Source of the DNA: CAZKWG01 sp964615375
Lineage (GTDB): Bacteria; Myxococcota_A; UBA796; CAZKWG01
Assembly (NCBI GenBank): GCA_964615375.1
Contig: CAZTOW010000021.1
Location: 1-64,000 of the forward strand
Length of the DNA stretch: 64,000 bases
Direction of reading: 5' to 3'
The notes under the pieces were generated by a model that did not search any database, was not told the origin of the DNA, and saw only the letters and a list, made by a program, of their open reading frames with translations. A program made the translations under genes and the position numbers. Shown in pieces: positions 41,543 through 49,959 of this stretch (positions are counted from its first letter, which is position 1; every line of letters starts with the position of its first letter).

Positions 41543-43083
41543 GCGTCGGCGCGACCTTCGCCCTCCTGCTGGCGCTCGCCACCTCCCCGGTCGCGCAGGC
41601 CGAGCCCGCGGGCACGGTGATCATGCCGTTGACGTGCCCCATGGCCGGCGAGCTCAGCCAGATCCTGCCGCTCCCTGACGGCGGCGCCATCGTCACCTGC
41701 GTACGCGCGGAGGGCCGGCATTTCGCCGACGCGCGGACCTTCCGCCTGTCGCTTGAACGGCGAGGCCCTGATCTGGCGGTGCGCTGGACGGTGGATCACC
41801 CCCTCGCGCAGGATCCCGGGCTGGCGAGGACCATGTCCGCCGAGCTGATCCCCTGGCACGCGATGCGGCTGGACGGCGGTGCGCTCACGGTGCTCAGCCA
41901 CGATGGCCTGGTGCTGTGGGCGACGCCGATCGATCTGGAGAGCGGACGGGCCGGAGCCGCGCGGGAGATCCAGCGGGTGGCGCTGGCCGGCCTCTCTCCA
42001 GGTCTGCTGCCGCTAGTTCCCGTGAGCGAGCCCGCTCGTACGCAGACGCTCAGCCCCACGATGCTGCCCGATCGCCCGCGTCACCTGCTCAGCCGCGCAG
42101 CGGTCGCGCTCTCCCCGAGCGGCGCCTGGGTCGGCGTGGCCAGCGTGGAGCGGACCGGCGCGCTCACGCTGCGCCGCTATGGAGGGCCGGGGCTGGAGCC
42201 GGCCGGCGACACGACGATCCCCGGCCCCGCGGGGCGGCGAGGAGCGATCTTCGCCTCGGACACAGGCGATCTGCTGGCCGTGCTGACGCGCGAGGGGGGC
42301 ACGGCGCTCGATCTGGTGAGCTGGCCGCGTGGGGGGCCGCCCACGGTGCACACGCTGGATCCTGGCGCGGCGCTCTCTGGGGCGCCCGTCGCGGTATGGA
42401 GTCAAGGATCGGCCTGGCTCATCGCCGAGCTGCCCGGACGGGAGGGCGCGCCCGCGGCGCTCTGGGTGGCCGAGCAGGATCCATCCAGCGGCGCGTGGAG
42501 CGCGCGCGCCACGCTGCCCGGGACCGATCAGCTGGGCGGGAGGGACCGCCTCGCCCTGGTGGCGCGCCCGCAAGGCGGCGTGGTGGCGGGGATGCAGGCT
42601 CAGTCGGTTACGATGACCTCGGTCTGGGTCCCGTCCTCCTCGCCCTATGGGGTCGGCTACAGCCAACAGGTCCTGCTGCTGCGCCATGGGCCCTTCATGC
42701 TCGTCGCGCTCGACGGCGAGGGGCAGGTGCAGGGCTCGCAGGTGCTGGACGGGGTCCCCATGATCACGCCCATGACGTCCACGCGCAGCGCCTGGGCCTG
42801 GGGCGACGGCAGCGCGCTCCAGATGGCGTGGTACACCCCCCACGCGAACGGGAGGGCTTCCACCGGTGGTCTGACGCTCCAGCGCGTCAGCCTGGTGGAC
42901 GGAGCGCTCTCGGAGCCCCACACCCTGGAGCTCGGCGTCGTCGATCCGCCAAAGGGGGTCTGGCTCTCGCTCACGCCAGGGTTGCAGGGGCAGGCCTGGC
43001 TGGTCGCCAGCCCTGCGGCCTGGACCGACCGCAAGATCCGGCGCGTTGAGGACGAGACTCTCCTCGTGCGCGTCGCGCTGTGA
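41539..43083 (+). CDS. Secreted beta-propeller-like protein
   Basis: A 514-residue protein with a signal peptide (SVGATFALLLALATSPVAQA). The mature part has repeated beta strands with patterns like GGAIVTCVRAEGRHF, GGALTVLSHDGLVLWATPID and GAWVGVASVERTGALTLRRYG, consistent with a propeller. No catalytic motif visible. ATG 41539 overlaps the previous stop (ATGA). Periplasmic or extracellular. Function unknown. Confidence 0.75.
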   Translation: MSVGATFALLLALATSPVAQAEPAGTVIMPLTCPMAGELSQILPLPDGGAIVTCVRAEGRHFADARTFRLSLERRGPDLAVRWTVDHPLAQDPGLARTMSAELIPWHAMRLDGGALTVLSHDGLVLWATPIDLESGRAGAAREIQRVALAGLSPGLLPLVPVSEPARTQTLSPTMLPDRPRHLLSRAAVALSPSGAWVGVASVERTGALTLRRYGGPGLEPAGDTTIPGPAGRRGAIFASDTGDLLAVLTREGGTALDLVSWPRGGPPTVHTLDPGAALSGAPVAVWSQGSAWLIAELPGREGAPAALWVAEQDPSSGAWSARATLPGTDQLGGRDRLALVARPQGGVVAGMQAQSVTMTSVWVPSSSPYGVGYSQQVLLLRHGPFMLVALDGEGQVQGSQVLDGVPMITPMTSTRSAWAWGDGSALQMAWYTPHANGRASTGGLTLQRVSLVDGALSEPHTLELGVVDPPKGVWLSLTPGLQGQAWLVASPAAWTDRKIRRVEDETLLVRVAL

Positions 43084-43125
43084 TGAGGAGACCGGCATTT
43101 CTCTGATCCATCGGGAGCCCACGCC

Positions 43126-43635
43126 ATGCTGTCCGCGTTGATCCTCACCCTCGCCGCGGGACTGGAGCCCGTCCCCCCGGACGCGATTCAGGACGGCCGC
43201 CTCGCTGTGGTTTCCCTCCACGGATCTGCCCGCTGCGAGCTCCCCGGCGGGGAGTGGCAGCAGCTCGTGGATGGAGGTGCGGTCAAGGGCTGGGTCTGCA
43301 CCGACGGGGAGATCCGCCTCGGGATCCTGCCGCAAGGCTCGTCGCCGGCGAAGATGTCCCACACCGACGCGGAGCGAATGCTGGCCGGGGCCGCGAGCCA
43401 CGTGCCGGCCGGTCAGACCCTGACCGAAAAGGGCTGGGAGCGGGAGGCGCTGCCCGCGGGCGAGGCGGTGCGCATCTGGGTGGCCATGAAGGGGCCGGAC
43501 GGAGTCTCGGTGATGCACTCGATCTACCTGCCTGGCGAGCCGGCGATCGGCTTCGTCTTCATGTCGCACAGCGACCGTGTCGCGCCGCCCGAGGCGCTGC
43601 TTGCGCTGGCCAGGAGCTACACACGCGGGCCGTGA
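43126..43635 (+). CDS. Small secreted hypothetical protein
   Basis: A 169-residue protein. ATG 43126 follows GGGAG. A short hydrophobic start (LSALILTLAAGLEP) suggests a signal peptide. The rest is beta-rich with two Cys (ARCELPGGEWQQL, GWVCTDGEIRLG). No known domain. It is the last gene of the three-gene plus-strand group from 40994. Confidence 0.65.
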   Translation: MLSALILTLAAGLEPVPPDAIQDGRLAVVSLHGSARCELPGGEWQQLVDGGAVKGWVCTDGEIRLGILPQGSSPAKMSHTDAERMLAGAASHVPAGQTLTEKGWEREALPAGEAVRIWVAMKGPDGVSVMHSIYLPGEPAIGFVFMSHSDRVAPPEALLALARSYTRGP

Positions 43636-43678
43636 AGCGGCAGTGGGCAGGCGAGCCTGCGGGGTCCCTCCAGCGCGC

Positions 43679-44377
43679 TCACCAGCGAACGCGGAGCGTC
43701 ATCCCGGTCTCGTGAGCCGACGCGCGCAGGTACAGACCGGCTCCCGTCGCCGCGCTCGCCCCGCCCAGCGCCAGCAGGGACACCCCGCCGAGCCAGCGGG
43801 CCGTGACGTGCCCGCCGAGCTCATCGTCGCAGGCGCGCAGGCCACCATCGCCGAAGTTGTAGCCAGCGTCGGTGCAGTCCAGGAAGGGACCGTCCAAGGT
43901 AGACGTCCAGAGCGCGCCTCCCACCGACGCGAGCGCGAGCCCGGCGCCGCCGAGCGCGACGGGCACCGCCCAAGCGGGCCGGACCACCAGAGGCGGCGCC
44001 TCGACCAGCGGCGCAGGCGCCGGGCGCGCCCGCAGCGCCTCGTAGACCGCGCGGGACTCCGAGCCGAGGTCCGCCCCGAAGGGCAGAGCGGGCGCGACGG
44101 CCAGCGCGCGCAGATACCAGCGCTCGGTCTCGGCGTCGAGGCCAGCGATGTTGGCAATGGTGCCCGCCACCTGCGCCATGCGCCCGAGCTGCTCGGGGCT
44201 CGGGGGCGTGCAGGCGCGGTCGCGCGCCGCCCAGGTCTCCTCCAGCGGGGCCAGCGCGATGGCCGCGCCGTTGCCGCGCCAGATCTCCCAGGCGTGTCGG
44301 GTGGACTCGGCCGGGTCGAGGGGCAGGCAAGCCGGATCTTGAGCGAGCGCCGCGGGGAGGAGGGCAAGGAGCAACAT
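43679..44377 (-). CDS. Secreted helical protein with membrane segments
   Basis: A 232-residue protein. ATG 44377 is chosen because GGAG lies just upstream and it begins a clean signal peptide (LLLALLPAALAQ); GTG 44395 and ATG 44389 are alternatives overlapping the upstream stop. Residues 20-110 are helical, with a TPR-like pattern ending GSESRAVYEALRA. Two hydrophobic segments follow (WAVPVALGGAGLALASVGGAL and around LGGVSLLALGGASAATGAGLYL). The layout resembles the partial gene at the window start. Function unknown. Confidence 0.75.
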   Translation of the reverse strand: MLLLALLPAALAQDPACLPLDPAESTRHAWEIWRGNGAAIALAPLEETWAARDRACTPPSPEQLGRMAQVAGTIANIAGLDAETERWYLRALAVAPALPFGADLGSESRAVYEALRARPAPAPLVEAPPLVVRPAWAVPVALGGAGLALASVGGALWTSTLDGPFLDCTDAGYNFGDGGLRACDDELGGHVTARWLGGVSLLALGGASAATGAGLYLRASAHETGMTLRVRW

Positions 44378-44388
44378 GGGGATCTCCA

Positions 44389-46002
44389 TCACCACAGGTA
44401 GCCGTCCGTATCCGTTGCGTAAGAGAGCGGCCTGAGCACGCTTCCATCGCTGGCCGTCACATCGTCATCAACCGCCCCCGAGTGAGAGGGAGAGAGCACA
44501 TAGCCGCTGATCCCGGCGGCCGTGCCCCCAGCGTCGACATAGCTGAACACGCTGGAAGCGAAGCCCGAGCTGGCGCCGGAGATGCTCACGCCATCTGCGT
44601 TGATCGACGATACGCCGGTCGCGACATAGGCGTAGCTGCTCGCGTTGGTGACGGTCGATCTGTTGGCGTAGACATAGCTGTTCATGGAGCTGGTGTAGGC
44701 GTGCCCTCCGGCGTCCACTGAGGAGCTGTCACCAGCCCACAGGATGGCCCCGTTCGCCGCGTAGTAGCTGTAGACATCGCCGGTCGAGCTGGACTGGTCC
44801 GCGCCGAGCGCCCCGCCAAACCGAGCCTCGAAGCCCACGTCACCGCTCCCCGCCGAACTCGCATACGGCGCATAGAGCGTCGCGCCGTACTCCGAATAGA
44901 AACCGTCATCGACGCTGTCGTTGGCGGAGGCGCCCGAGGCGAGCAGCAGGCCGCCGAGCGTGGCGTAGAAGCCAGCCCAGGCCGCCCCATCGACGCTGGC
45001 GTTGCATACGTCGGCCAGCCCGCCATAGGTGGCGACCACTCCGTCGGTCACCCCAGAGATCTCGATGGCGTCCGGACAGGAGCGGTCCTCTGGCAGGAGC
45101 ACGCCCGCGTACGAGACATAGGCCCCGTAGGTGAAGCCGGAGATGATCAGCGCCCCCCAGGTCGTGGTGCCATTGGCCTGCACGTCAAGCCCGATGGTGC
45201 CCGAGGTGTCGTCGCCAGACAGCGTGAAGCCCGCCACGGCGCCCAGGCTGCGGCCGGGCGGCACGACGACACCGCTGCTGCCCGTGAAGTTCAGGATGGC
45301 CAGGTCCGGGCTGGCCTCGTTGCCCACCAGCCGGATGTGCGTGCCGTCCGGGTGATCGACCTGGAGCGCATCGGTGAAGCTGTAGACGCCATCCGCCAGA
45401 TCGAGGGTCACAGTCGTGTCGGGCAGGATACGCGCCCTCGCGAGCTCGTCCAGCGCGCTGGTGAGCTCGGCGGTGCTGGTGATGGCGTAGGTGGTGTCAG
45501 CGTCAATGACGGTGACCGCGCCGTCGGACAGGGTGCCCAGGTCCGTCTCCAGGGCGCCGACGCGATCCTCGTGGTCGTAGAGGGTGTTGTCGTGGCCGTC
45601 GACGCGGCCTGTGAGCTCCGTGACATCCTCTTGCAGAAGGGGGACGGACTCCTCAAGCGTGGCGAGGCGATCCTCATGGTCGGCGAGCGTCTCGTCGTGC
45701 TCCGACAAGGTCGTCGTGTGCGCTGACAGGGTGGTCTCGTGCGCCGCGAGCGCCTCGTCATGCCCGTCCACGCGGCCCGTCAGCTCGTCCACCTCCGCTC
45801 GCAGGGCCGCGACCTCCTCCTCCAGGGTGCCCACGCGGCCCTGGAGCTCGCCGATGTCCTGCTCGTGTTGCGCCTGGAGCGCCGTCAGATCGGCGCGGAG
45901 GGTCTGGAGATCCTCGTCCACCCCATCCACGCGATCATCGGACGCGACGTTGGGGAAACAGCCCGAGAGGGCGGGGAGAAGCAGCCACACAGACCGAGAC
46001 AT
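44389..46002 (-). CDS. Coiled-coil lipoprotein with beta-helix-like domain
   Basis: A 537-residue lipoprotein. ATG 46002 is set by GGAGGTGCC. Signal SVWLLLPALSGC. Residues about 20-155 form a coiled coil made of repeated H-D/E-x-x-L units (DGHDEALAAHETTLSAHTTTL, EHDETLADHEDRLATLEE). The C-terminal 360 residues are Ser/Ala/Gly/Tyr-rich with short repeated strands (GAYVSYAGVLL, GFYATLGGLLLASGASA, GFYSEYGATLYAPYASS), typical of a right-handed parallel beta-helix. Predicted surface-exposed; possible adhesin or carbohydrate-binding role. Same overall plan as 26278-26985. Confidence 0.85.
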   Translation of the reverse strand: MSRSVWLLLPALSGCFPNVASDDRVDGVDEDLQTLRADLTALQAQHEQDIGELQGRVGTLEEEVAALRAEVDELTGRVDGHDEALAAHETTLSAHTTTLSEHDETLADHEDRLATLEESVPLLQEDVTELTGRVDGHDNTLYDHEDRVGALETDLGTLSDGAVTVIDADTTYAITSTAELTSALDELARARILPDTTVTLDLADGVYSFTDALQVDHPDGTHIRLVGNEASPDLAILNFTGSSGVVVPPGRSLGAVAGFTLSGDDTSGTIGLDVQANGTTTWGALIISGFTYGAYVSYAGVLLPEDRSCPDAIEISGVTDGVVATYGGLADVCNASVDGAAWAGFYATLGGLLLASGASANDSVDDGFYSEYGATLYAPYASSAGSGDVGFEARFGGALGADQSSSTGDVYSYYAANGAILWAGDSSSVDAGGHAYTSSMNSYVYANRSTVTNASSYAYVATGVSSINADGVSISGASSGFASSVFSYVDAGGTAAGISGYVLSPSHSGAVDDDVTASDGSVLRPLSYATDTDGYLW

Positions 46003-46047
46003 CGGCACCTCCAAGAGAACAGGTAGCGGTTGGAGTCGTCCTGACCT

Positions 46048-47622
46048 TCATCGGCAGTCCCGCTCGGGACAGAGGCCGTCGGTGAAATCCTGACAGAAGC
46101 GGGCACCGTCCGGCGCGACGCGCACCGTCCGATCCCGCGAAGGGGACGCCGGAACACCCGGCAGGCTCCAGCTCAGCGCGTGCTCGCCTTCGAGCAGGCG
46201 GAGCGAGAGGCCGTCGGGGGGGACCCGCTGGGCCTCGCCGCTGTCGACCCTGACGGCGACGTCGCCGAGGGGGCAGGCGAGCAGGGTCACGTCGACCCAC
46301 ACGGGCTCGACCGCCGCCGTCACGGCAGGGTTCGCCCTGGCGCGGCGCGTCGGGGCTGGCTCCGTGGCCGGCGTCGCGGCCGGCGCTGGCTCAGGGGTCG
46401 CGACCGGCGCAGCGGAGGGCGGCGGAGGGGCCGGCTCCGGGGCGGGAAGTGCCGCCCAGGTGCGCCAGAGCGCCAGAGAGATCCCTGCGATTAGCAGGAC
46501 AGCGATGGCGCCAAAGAGGCCGAGCCCCACCACGATCCAGCGCCGCCCCTCCGCCTGCGTGGACGTTGGGGACGGCGTCGCGACCGTCCCCAGCTCACCG
46601 AGGATCGCGACCCGGAGGCCCCGGAGCGCGCGCAGCAGCGGGCGGCCGGTCTGCTCGCGGCGCCGAGGGTGGGGCGCCAGGCACGACGCGAGCACCTCGG
46701 CGAGCTGGGCCACAGCCTGGGCGCGCGCCGGATCGTCCACGTCCGCGCCGAGCGCGCGTTCGAGGGCCTCCTGGTCCTCTGTGCGCCAGGCCTGGCCGCG
46801 CTCGATGTCCAGCAGCGACTCGGCCGGTCGGGCGCGCAGCTCCGCGAGCGCGGCGCGCTCCTCCTCGGAGCGCAGGAGCCCTCGCGCGGCGCGATCCGCC
46901 AGATCCAGCAGGCGCAGCCCGTCGTCGTTGAACAGCGCCTGCGCCTGCCGTGCCGCCGAGGGGAAGCCCCCGGTGAGGCCCTGAAACACCGTGACGGCCA
47001 GCGCGTGGATGTCCCAGCTCTCCTGCGGCGGCGCGTCCAGCGGCAGCGCCTGCTCGGGCGGCGCGTAGCGAGGCGTCAGGTGCCCCGTGTTCGCCCCCTC
47101 CAGGGCGCCCGCGTCCTGGCGCGCGGTGCCGAGGTCCGCGATCTTCACGATCACCTGGCCATCTACCTCTGCGACCAGCAGGTTGGCCGGCTTGATGTCG
47201 CGGTGTACGTGCCATCCCGCGAGATCGGTCGGGCTGCGGTGCAGGCGCAGCACCGCCTCGACCGCGCGCTCCAGCGCGACCAGGCGCGCCGGCAGCGGAC
47301 GCGACGCGCACCAGCTCGCCAGCGTCTCGGGCATCCACTCCAGGACCAGGAAGGCGCGGCCCTCGTGCGCGCCGTGCCCGAGCAGCCGGATCAGCCAGGC
47401 GCCAGCCTCGGGATCGCGGCGTTGCACGTCCTCCAACATGGCGCGCTCGCGCGCCGCCGCGGCGTTGTCCTCGCGGTAGATCTTGACGGCGACCGCGCGA
47501 CCTTCTGGGGCCTCAGCGCGCCACACGTCGGCCTGACCGCCTGACCGAAGCGTCCCGGGCACCAGGCGAAACACCCGGCCCCGGTCATCACATAGGGTTG
47601 TCGGAGGAGATCGAGCTGTCAC
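46048..47622 (-). CDS. Membrane-anchored Ser/Thr protein kinase
   Basis: A 524-residue kinase with a GTG start. It contains SGGQADVWRA in the glycine-loop position, VAVKIY (ATP lysine), HVHRDIKPANLLV, KIADLGTA, YAPPEQAL, and a membrane helix (WIVVGLGLFGAIAVLLIAGISLALW). A Pro/Ala-rich linker and a C-terminal beta-rich domain (VDVTLLACPLGDVAVRVDSGE) follow, similar to PEGA-type repeats. Transcription probably starts at the GTG, since TAAGGT ends 6 bases before it and no ribosome site is present. Substrates unknown. Confidence 0.9.
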   Translation of the reverse strand: MTARSPPTTLCDDRGRVFRLVPGTLRSGGQADVWRAEAPEGRAVAVKIYREDNAAAARERAMLEDVQRRDPEAGAWLIRLLGHGAHEGRAFLVLEWMPETLASWCASRPLPARLVALERAVEAVLRLHRSPTDLAGWHVHRDIKPANLLVAEVDGQVIVKIADLGTARQDAGALEGANTGHLTPRYAPPEQALPLDAPPQESWDIHALAVTVFQGLTGGFPSAARQAQALFNDDGLRLLDLADRAARGLLRSEEERAALAELRARPAESLLDIERGQAWRTEDQEALERALGADVDDPARAQAVAQLAEVLASCLAPHPRRREQTGRPLLRALRGLRVAILGELGTVATPSPTSTQAEGRRWIVVGLGLFGAIAVLLIAGISLALWRTWAALPAPEPAPPPPSAAPVATPEPAPAATPATEPAPTRRARANPAVTAAVEPVWVDVTLLACPLGDVAVRVDSGEAQRVPPDGLSLRLLEGEHALSWSLPGVPASPSRDRTVRVAPDGARFCQDFTDGLCPERDCR

Positions 47623-47628
47623 GACGCA

Positions 47629-47634
47629 ACCTTA
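47629..47634 (-). promoter_or_regulatory. -10 box for leaderless kinase transcript
   Basis: TAAGGT on the minus strand ends six bases before the GTG start at 47622, the same spacing as the toxin-antitoxin promoter at 19327. No Shine-Dalgarno is present. Confidence 0.4.
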
Positions 47635-47707
47635 GCACAAGGGATCTGGCCCGCGCGCCGTCCGCACCAGAATCACCCGCCTGGCCCTGGCGTGGTGATG
47701 CCACGCG

Positions 47708-49924
47708 TCATCGGACCAGCACCCAGTCCAGCGTCGCCCCTGTGGGCGCCGCTCCCCCGAAGCAGACGGTGAAGCCCGCGGTCCCGCGCGCGGACACGCC
47801 GACGGCGACCGGCCACGAGGGCGTGACCGTCACGGCGTAGGCGCGATCCGGCTCGGGCATGGGCAGGGCCACGTCGAGCTCGGTGGCGCCCTCGGGGACC
47901 GGCACCAGGATGCCGCGCAGGTTGCCGGTGGTCGTGCTGGTGGCGGAGATCCCGGCCACCCGACGGAGCTGCGCCCCGCCAAAGTGCACGCTGAAGCCGC
48001 CGCCGTCCCGCCGCGCGAAGTTAAACGCGTCCTCGCGCGGATCGTAGCCGATCCGGGCGTAGTCCGTGGACGAGCCCCAGGCGATCCACTTGCGGTCGCC
48101 GGCGTACTGCTCGAGTTGGAGCGCGTTGCCGGTCCGGGCCTCGCCGTGGACGCGGATGGTCGAGTCGGTGGTCGCGCGGATCAGCACGGCGTTCTCGTAG
48201 TCCACGCCGCCGCGCGGGATGGCGGGATTCGAGTCCGCAAGCTTGTCGTGCCCGTTCAGGAACAGCCCTGCCGTGACCGTCGCCGACCCGTGGTTCACGC
48301 CGTAGAACGAGCTGTCCTGCCACAGGGTCGGCAGGTGGTTGAAGTGGCGCGCGCGGAAGGCCGTGGGGTTGAAGGGCTGCGGCCCGATGGCCTGCTCGAA
48401 GGGGTCGTCGGCCTGCCAGGCGAAGGCCCCCTGCTCGTCGCCGCTTGGGTGCAGGCCCAGGACGCCGTGATCGGGGTCGCCGTCTTCGCTCCAGCCGCCG
48501 CGGATGTCCGCGACGCCGGCCCCCGGCGCGATGATGTAGCGGAGCTCGCCGCCGCCATAGCTGGTGTAGTTGCCCTTGTCGACCAGCGTGGGCGCGGCGA
48601 TGATGCGGCCCCCGTCGATGTGTTGGATCCACAGGAGCTGATTTCCATTGATTGGATCCACGTCGAAGCGGACAATGCGCATCCACCGGTGGAGCGCCGC
48701 GTCCGGCGGGACCTGCGCGTTCGGGAGCTGACCCGGGATCAGCATCTCGGACGCTTCATCGATCGCGAGGTATCTCCCGACGATCTCCGGCCCCCAGCCC
48801 GAACCTATGCCGACCACTACGCCCCAGTCGCCGCCCACTGGGTTCTCTCCGCCGGTCCGACCATGCACCATGTGGTCATAGGTGTAGGAGATGTAGACAC
48901 GGACCTTGCCCTGGGTCAGGTGACGCGCCGGGTTCAGGTTGATGAGCGGGCGGCCCTCGGCCATGGCGTAGCCTCGCCGCGCGCCCTTGAACCAGAGCCG
49001 GCGCGCGGCGGGCTCCCAGCGGTCCACCGTTCCGCGGAAGTTCTGTAGATCGTGAACGATCTCCGCCGCGAAGACATTGGCGCCCTCGTCCCCCTCGCAG
49101 GAGATGATGTTGCCCTGGTAGTACAGCTGGCCGACGCAGGGGAACGCGTCTCCGTCGGCGTACTTGCGCTTGGTGATCGACAGCCCGTGCCCCTGGTTCC
49201 GGCACTGGTCGCGCGTGTGGAGCGCCATCGCGCCCAGATCGCTCTTCTGGCCGATCACCGTGCCCCTCGCCGCGGGCCCCGGGCAGTCGGCCTCAAAGTA
49301 CATTCGCCGGGACCCCCCGTCCCAGCCCAGCGCGCTCACCCGGATCCAGTCCCCCGCGCCCTCGCTGTACAGCTCCTGGCCGACGTAGATCGACTCGGGG
49401 TCGTTGGGGTACCAGCGCGCGGCCGGACCCGGCGCCACGTCCTCCAGCAGGCGGCAGCGCGCGGAGTTGCCGCCGTGCACATTGACCTGCTGCACGGCCA
49501 GGGGGCTCTGCGAACCGTAGCGGTAGCGGGGCTCGCGCAAGGTTCCCTGCACCACGAGCCCGCCCTCGGGCGCGCCGCTGAGGTTGCTCCAGGTCCGGGC
49601 GCGCTCGCCGACGAGCACGCGGATCTGGCCGCCGCGGGTGTCGATGAGCGCGACGCCGTCGGTCGAGCTGCGGGGACGGAAATCGGGCGTGGTGTCCGCA
49701 GACACGACCAGGAGCCCATCGCGCCGGTCCGTGAGGTCTGCGATCGCCGCGGTGAACGCCGCCTCGGCGCCCTGCCGGGTGGTGACGTCCCCATAGGCAG
49801 AGAGCAGGGCGTAGGCGGGCACGCGAGGCTCCTCGCCTCGCCGCTCCTTGGGGGCGTCGAGCAGGTCGAGCAGGCGAGCGCCGAGATCGGCGAGCTGGGT
49901 GCGCAGGGCGGGGTCGAGGGACAT
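47708..49924 (-). CDS. Large beta-rich protein of unknown function
   Basis: A 738-residue protein starting at ATG 49924 after GGAGAACGC. The N-terminal 100 residues are helical (DLGARLLDLLDAPKERRG). The rest is beta-strand rich with Gly and Trp (GDWIRVSALGWDGG, MYFEADCPGPAARGTV, MVHGRTGGENPVGGDWGVVVGIG, GNYTSYGGGELRYIIAPG). No signal peptide. It looks like a phage tail fibre, adhesin or carbohydrate-active-type structure but I recognise no specific family. It sits downstream of two FG-GAP lipoprotein genes on the same strand. Confidence 0.7.
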   Translation of the reverse strand: MSLDPALRTQLADLGARLLDLLDAPKERRGEEPRVPAYALLSAYGDVTTRQGAEAAFTAAIADLTDRRDGLLVVSADTTPDFRPRSSTDGVALIDTRGGQIRVLVGERARTWSNLSGAPEGGLVVQGTLREPRYRYGSQSPLAVQQVNVHGGNSARCRLLEDVAPGPAARWYPNDPESIYVGQELYSEGAGDWIRVSALGWDGGSRRMYFEADCPGPAARGTVIGQKSDLGAMALHTRDQCRNQGHGLSITKRKYADGDAFPCVGQLYYQGNIISCEGDEGANVFAAEIVHDLQNFRGTVDRWEPAARRLWFKGARRGYAMAEGRPLINLNPARHLTQGKVRVYISYTYDHMVHGRTGGENPVGGDWGVVVGIGSGWGPEIVGRYLAIDEASEMLIPGQLPNAQVPPDAALHRWMRIVRFDVDPINGNQLLWIQHIDGGRIIAAPTLVDKGNYTSYGGGELRYIIAPGAGVADIRGGWSEDGDPDHGVLGLHPSGDEQGAFAWQADDPFEQAIGPQPFNPTAFRARHFNHLPTLWQDSSFYGVNHGSATVTAGLFLNGHDKLADSNPAIPRGGVDYENAVLIRATTDSTIRVHGEARTGNALQLEQYAGDRKWIAWGSSTDYARIGYDPREDAFNFARRDGGGFSVHFGGAQLRRVAGISATSTTTGNLRGILVPVPEGATELDVALPMPEPDRAYAVTVTPSWPVAVGVSARGTAGFTVCFGGAAPTGATLDWVLVR

Positions 49925-49940
49925 GCGTTCTCCTCCGATC

Positions 49941-49959
49941 ATACTCTATAGTTTAGTAT
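49941..49959. promoter_or_regulatory. AT-rich element with ATACT/AGTAT inverted repeat
   Basis: An unusually AT-rich stretch in a GC-rich area, with ATACT (49941-49945) and AGTAT (49955-49959) as inverted arms. On the minus strand it contains TATAGAGTAT just before the ATG at 49924, so it may be a -10 region. It overlaps the 3' end of the upstream lipoprotein gene. Confidence 0.35.

Noticed and set aside
43650..43670. Hairpin GCAGGC/GCCTGC between convergent genes as terminator
   Set aside because: The loop would be only two bases and no T-run follows.
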